Made by a program: the position numbers and the translations under genes. Shown one piece after another: positions 62,449-64,000 of a stretch of 64,000 nt of DNA. The DNA comes from Clostridiaceae bacterium AM27-36LB (GTDB taxonomy: Bacteria > Bacillota > Clostridia > Lachnospirales > Lachnospiraceae). The DNA lies in contig QUJQ01000010.1 of NCBI GenBank assembly GCA_003480725.1, positions 21,910 through 85,909 on the forward strand, written 5' to 3'. How positions within the stretch are numbered: position 1 is the stretch's first letter; each line of letters starts with the position of its first letter. The notes beneath the pieces are model-generated. The model saw nothing but the letters and a program-made list of their open reading frames with translations, ran no database searches and had not been told where the DNA came from.

Positions 62449-62664
62449 TTAGCTGAACAGGCCGGACAGCAGAGGGATAAGCTGAAGACCGATCAGAACG
62501 ACACCGCCGCCAGCCATGAGCTGCTTAATGCCCTGTGATTTTGCCGCAGGGTTGTCCGACCCGTAACCTTCCAGAAGGTTGATGACGCCCCATACCGCCA
62601 GACCGGCACCAAGAGCCATAACCAGAATTTTGAGAATGTCGATTGCCTGATTGAAAAATTCCAT
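62449..62664 (-). CDS. Maff2 family ICE protein
   Basis: A 71-residue membrane protein with two helices, MEFFNQAIDILKILVMALG onward, then LMAGGGVVLIGLQLIPLLSG. It is VirB2-like in size, so it could be a pilin-type subunit, which is inference. GGAGG precedes ATG 62664. Confidence 0.8.
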   Translation of the reverse strand: MEFFNQAIDILKILVMALGAGLAVWGVINLLEGYGSDNPAAKSQGIKQLMAGGGVVLIGLQLIPLLSGLFS

Positions 62665-62699
62665 ATACGTTCCTCCATTTTGTTTGTTTGATGGTTTTG

Positions 62700-62730
62700 G
62701 GCACAAAAAAAGCCGCCCACATCGGCGGCG
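62700..62730 (-). terminator. Terminator between virD4 and maff2
   Basis: On the minus strand GCCGCC and GGCGGC enclose GATGTG, followed by seven T. It abuts palindrome copy 15, so two hairpins follow the virD4 stop. Confidence 0.75.
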
Positions 62731-62753
62731 CTTCGGGTCATCATGGCCCGAAG
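62731..62753. repeat. ICE palindrome copy 15
   Basis: Directly (0 nt) after the virD4 stop. Loop TCA; one T-G pair. Confidence 0.9.
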
Positions 62754-63949
62754 TTACACGAACTCGTCGCTGTCCAGATCATCGAAGTTCAATAGGTCAG
62801 CTTCTTCGTCTGTGTCGGAGCCATCCACTTCGTACACCGTGTATTCGTCCTCCGGCTTTAGTCTCAATGGCCGGTGGCGGAACAGGCTTTCCAAGCGGAA
62901 GGCGTTTTTCTTTTTATCAAATTCGGCTGTGTACTTGTAATTCGGGTGCTTTTTCAAGTCATACTTCGGGGACAGGAAGGGCGGGAGCCCCCGAAGCTGC
63001 AAGATACATTTATCCCCGGGCATGGTGGTGATCTCGCTGGTGGTCATCAGCTCCCGGCCAAGCCGCTGCATATTCTGGCTGTAACTTTCAGACTGTCCAC
63101 GGCTTCGGCCCTCGGTCTGCATAGAGATGGTGGCCTTGCCCAGCCAGTTTTCCGAAATATCCTTTAGGGTGGAAGCCTCCCGGCCTCCGAGGAATACGAT
63201 ACTGTCCATGTTGCCCATGATGGTTTCAGAATGGTCTTTGTACAATGCCTTGCACTGGCTCATAGCCTGATAAAAGAGCGTCAGGCTAATCTCCCGGGAG
63301 CGGATGACGGCCACAATTTTTTCCAGCCCCGGCACCTGCCCGGTGTTGGCAGCCTCGTCCCACAGCACCCGCACATGGTAGGGCAGACGCCCGCCATAGG
63401 TGTTGTCAGCACGTTCACACAGAAGGTTGAACATCTGCGAGAAAGCAAGGGCAACCAAAAAGTTGTAGGTGGTGTCCGTGTCGCTGATAAGGAAGAACAG
63501 CGCCGATTTTTCGTCCCCCAGCTTATCAAGCTCCAGCTCGTCATAAGACATGATCTCCCGAAGCTGGGGAATATCAAAGGGAGCCAGTCTTGCACCGCAG
63601 GAAATCAAGATGCTTTTGGCTGTCTTGCCGCTGGCGAGCTTGTATTTCTTATACTGCCTCACGGCGAAGTGCTGGGGGCTGCGGCGTTCCAGCCCGTCAA
63701 ACATATAGTCCACCGCGTTTTTGAAGGTTTCGTCATCCTCCCGGACTTCCATGCTGTTTATCATTTCCACCAGCGTATTCATGTTGCGTTCTTCCTCCGG
63801 CCCCTCAAAGACGATGTAGGCCACAAGGGCACAGTACAAGAGGGTTTCTGCTTTTGTCCAGAACTCGTCGCCCTCCTTGCCGTCGCCTTTGGTGTTGGCA
63901 ATCAGGGCGGTAACAAATTTCAAAACATCGCTTTCCGTCTTGATGTCGG
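62754..63949 (-). CDS. VirD4/TraG-type coupling protein, 3' exon
   Basis: About 398 codons of a coupling ATPase that links the relaxosome to the channel. KFVTALIANTKGDGKEGDEF, then VRVLWDEAANTGQVPGLEKI (Walker B), VIRSREISLTLFYQAMSQ and GGREASTLKDISENWLG are typical. The Walker A part is missing, because the frame is cut at about 63950 by intron sequence. The exon continues as DIKTESDVLKF upstream of the first Met. The C-terminus is acidic. Confidence 0.85.
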
Positions 63950-64000
63950 GTAAGAGACTGGCATTGCTGCCAGCCCCTCCCCTAAGAACCGTACGTGACA
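63950..64000 (-). mobile_element. Group II intron, 3' end (domains V-VI)
   Basis: The minus strand reads CACGTACGGTTCTT, the 3' half of a domain V stem. GGGGCTGGCA and TGCCAGTCTC around GCAA follow, a domain VI hairpin with a GNRA loop. It ends in TTAC at the exon joint, giving the usual AY end. The 5' half and any reverse transcriptase lie outside the window. Confidence 0.75.

Noticed and set aside
42043..62753. CRISPR array as an explanation for the repeated 23-mers
   Set aside because: Copies are kilobases apart, lie between or in genes, and no cas genes are present.
40158..64000. Vancomycin or other classical antibiotic resistance genes, given the Tn1549-like backbone
   Set aside because: No van, tet, erm or aminoglycoside genes are in the visible part; the only resistance-type cargo is the peptide ABC system.
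1..64000. tRNA or rRNA genes
   Set aside because: I saw no cloverleaf with a GTTCRA-type T arm and no rRNA-like sequence; a tRNAscan run would be decisive.

Overview
The window looks like chromosome of a gut Clostridia species, most likely family Lachnospiraceae. This rests on gene content: a DUF4364 regulator, paired GlgC/GlgD, a type III glutamine synthetase, an [FeFe]-hydrogenase maturase (HydE), and strong AGGAGG-type ribosome binding sites. From about 40.1 kb to the right edge the chromosome is interrupted by a Tn1549/CTn-type integrative and conjugative element (ICE). Its right end lies outside the window. The species cannot be named from this sequence alone.

Chromosome, 1-40 kb. The left part is housekeeping. 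It holds the tail of the ysxC GTPase gene, an AI-2E family permease, a DUF4364/radical-SAM pair, rho, rpmE with a structured leader, and a translation cluster (DUF1385, prmC, prfA). Next come glmM, a sugar nucleotidyltransferase, a DUF2156 protein, hisC, a small-multidrug-export-like protein and a lipid kinase. glnA (type III) follows behind a promoter and terminator leader. After it come a nuclease-like orphan, rpiB, a Y-family polymerase, a YqeG phosphatase, two lipoproteins, an HPr-like protein, a TetR regulator, putP, and glgC/glgD. A KdpDE-like two-component system follows, then nth, an alcohol/aldehyde dehydrogenase pair, a tcdA / rhodanese-PP-loop / hydE tRNA-sulfur and radical-SAM operon, an orphan HicB, and an M20 peptidase with a DUF3100 membrane-protein pair.

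ICE, about 40.1-64 kb, nearly all on the minus strand. At the left end is a large serine recombinase behind a putative attachment region. Then come two small conserved ICE genes, a gene-free stretch with many local hairpins (42.36-42.78 kb, candidate structured RNA), and a sigma-like regulator. A lantibiotic-immunity/CprABC-type cargo cassette follows (lipoprotein, two permeases, ATPase, sensor kinase, response regulator, HTH protein). It is bracketed by imperfect direct repeats. Next are a divergent XRE regulator, a MOBP-type relaxase and a CD1845 membrane protein. An AT-rich plus-strand cargo gene follows (PIN-like nuclease domain plus zinc ribbon), and then MobC. The transfer module holds Cys-rich VLP, DUF4366, DUF4315, an NlpC/P60 hydrolase, a VirB4 ATPase, PrgI, DUF7007-like, SpoVG-like, a VirB6/TrbL-like channel, Maff2 and VirD4. 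The virD4 gene is cut at the right edge by the 3' end of a group II intron.

The most unusual signal is a family of 15 interrupted palindromes, each 23 nt. I saw it only inside the ICE, mostly 0 or 4 nt after stop codons and sometimes inside reading frames. A second shared module is a promoter plus inverted-repeat operator. It occurs upstream of both the recombinase and CD1845, suggesting one regulator couples excision and transfer. Inter-gene hairpins, overlapping starts and non-AUG starts (CTG, TTG, possibly ATC) make this ICE worth a close look.
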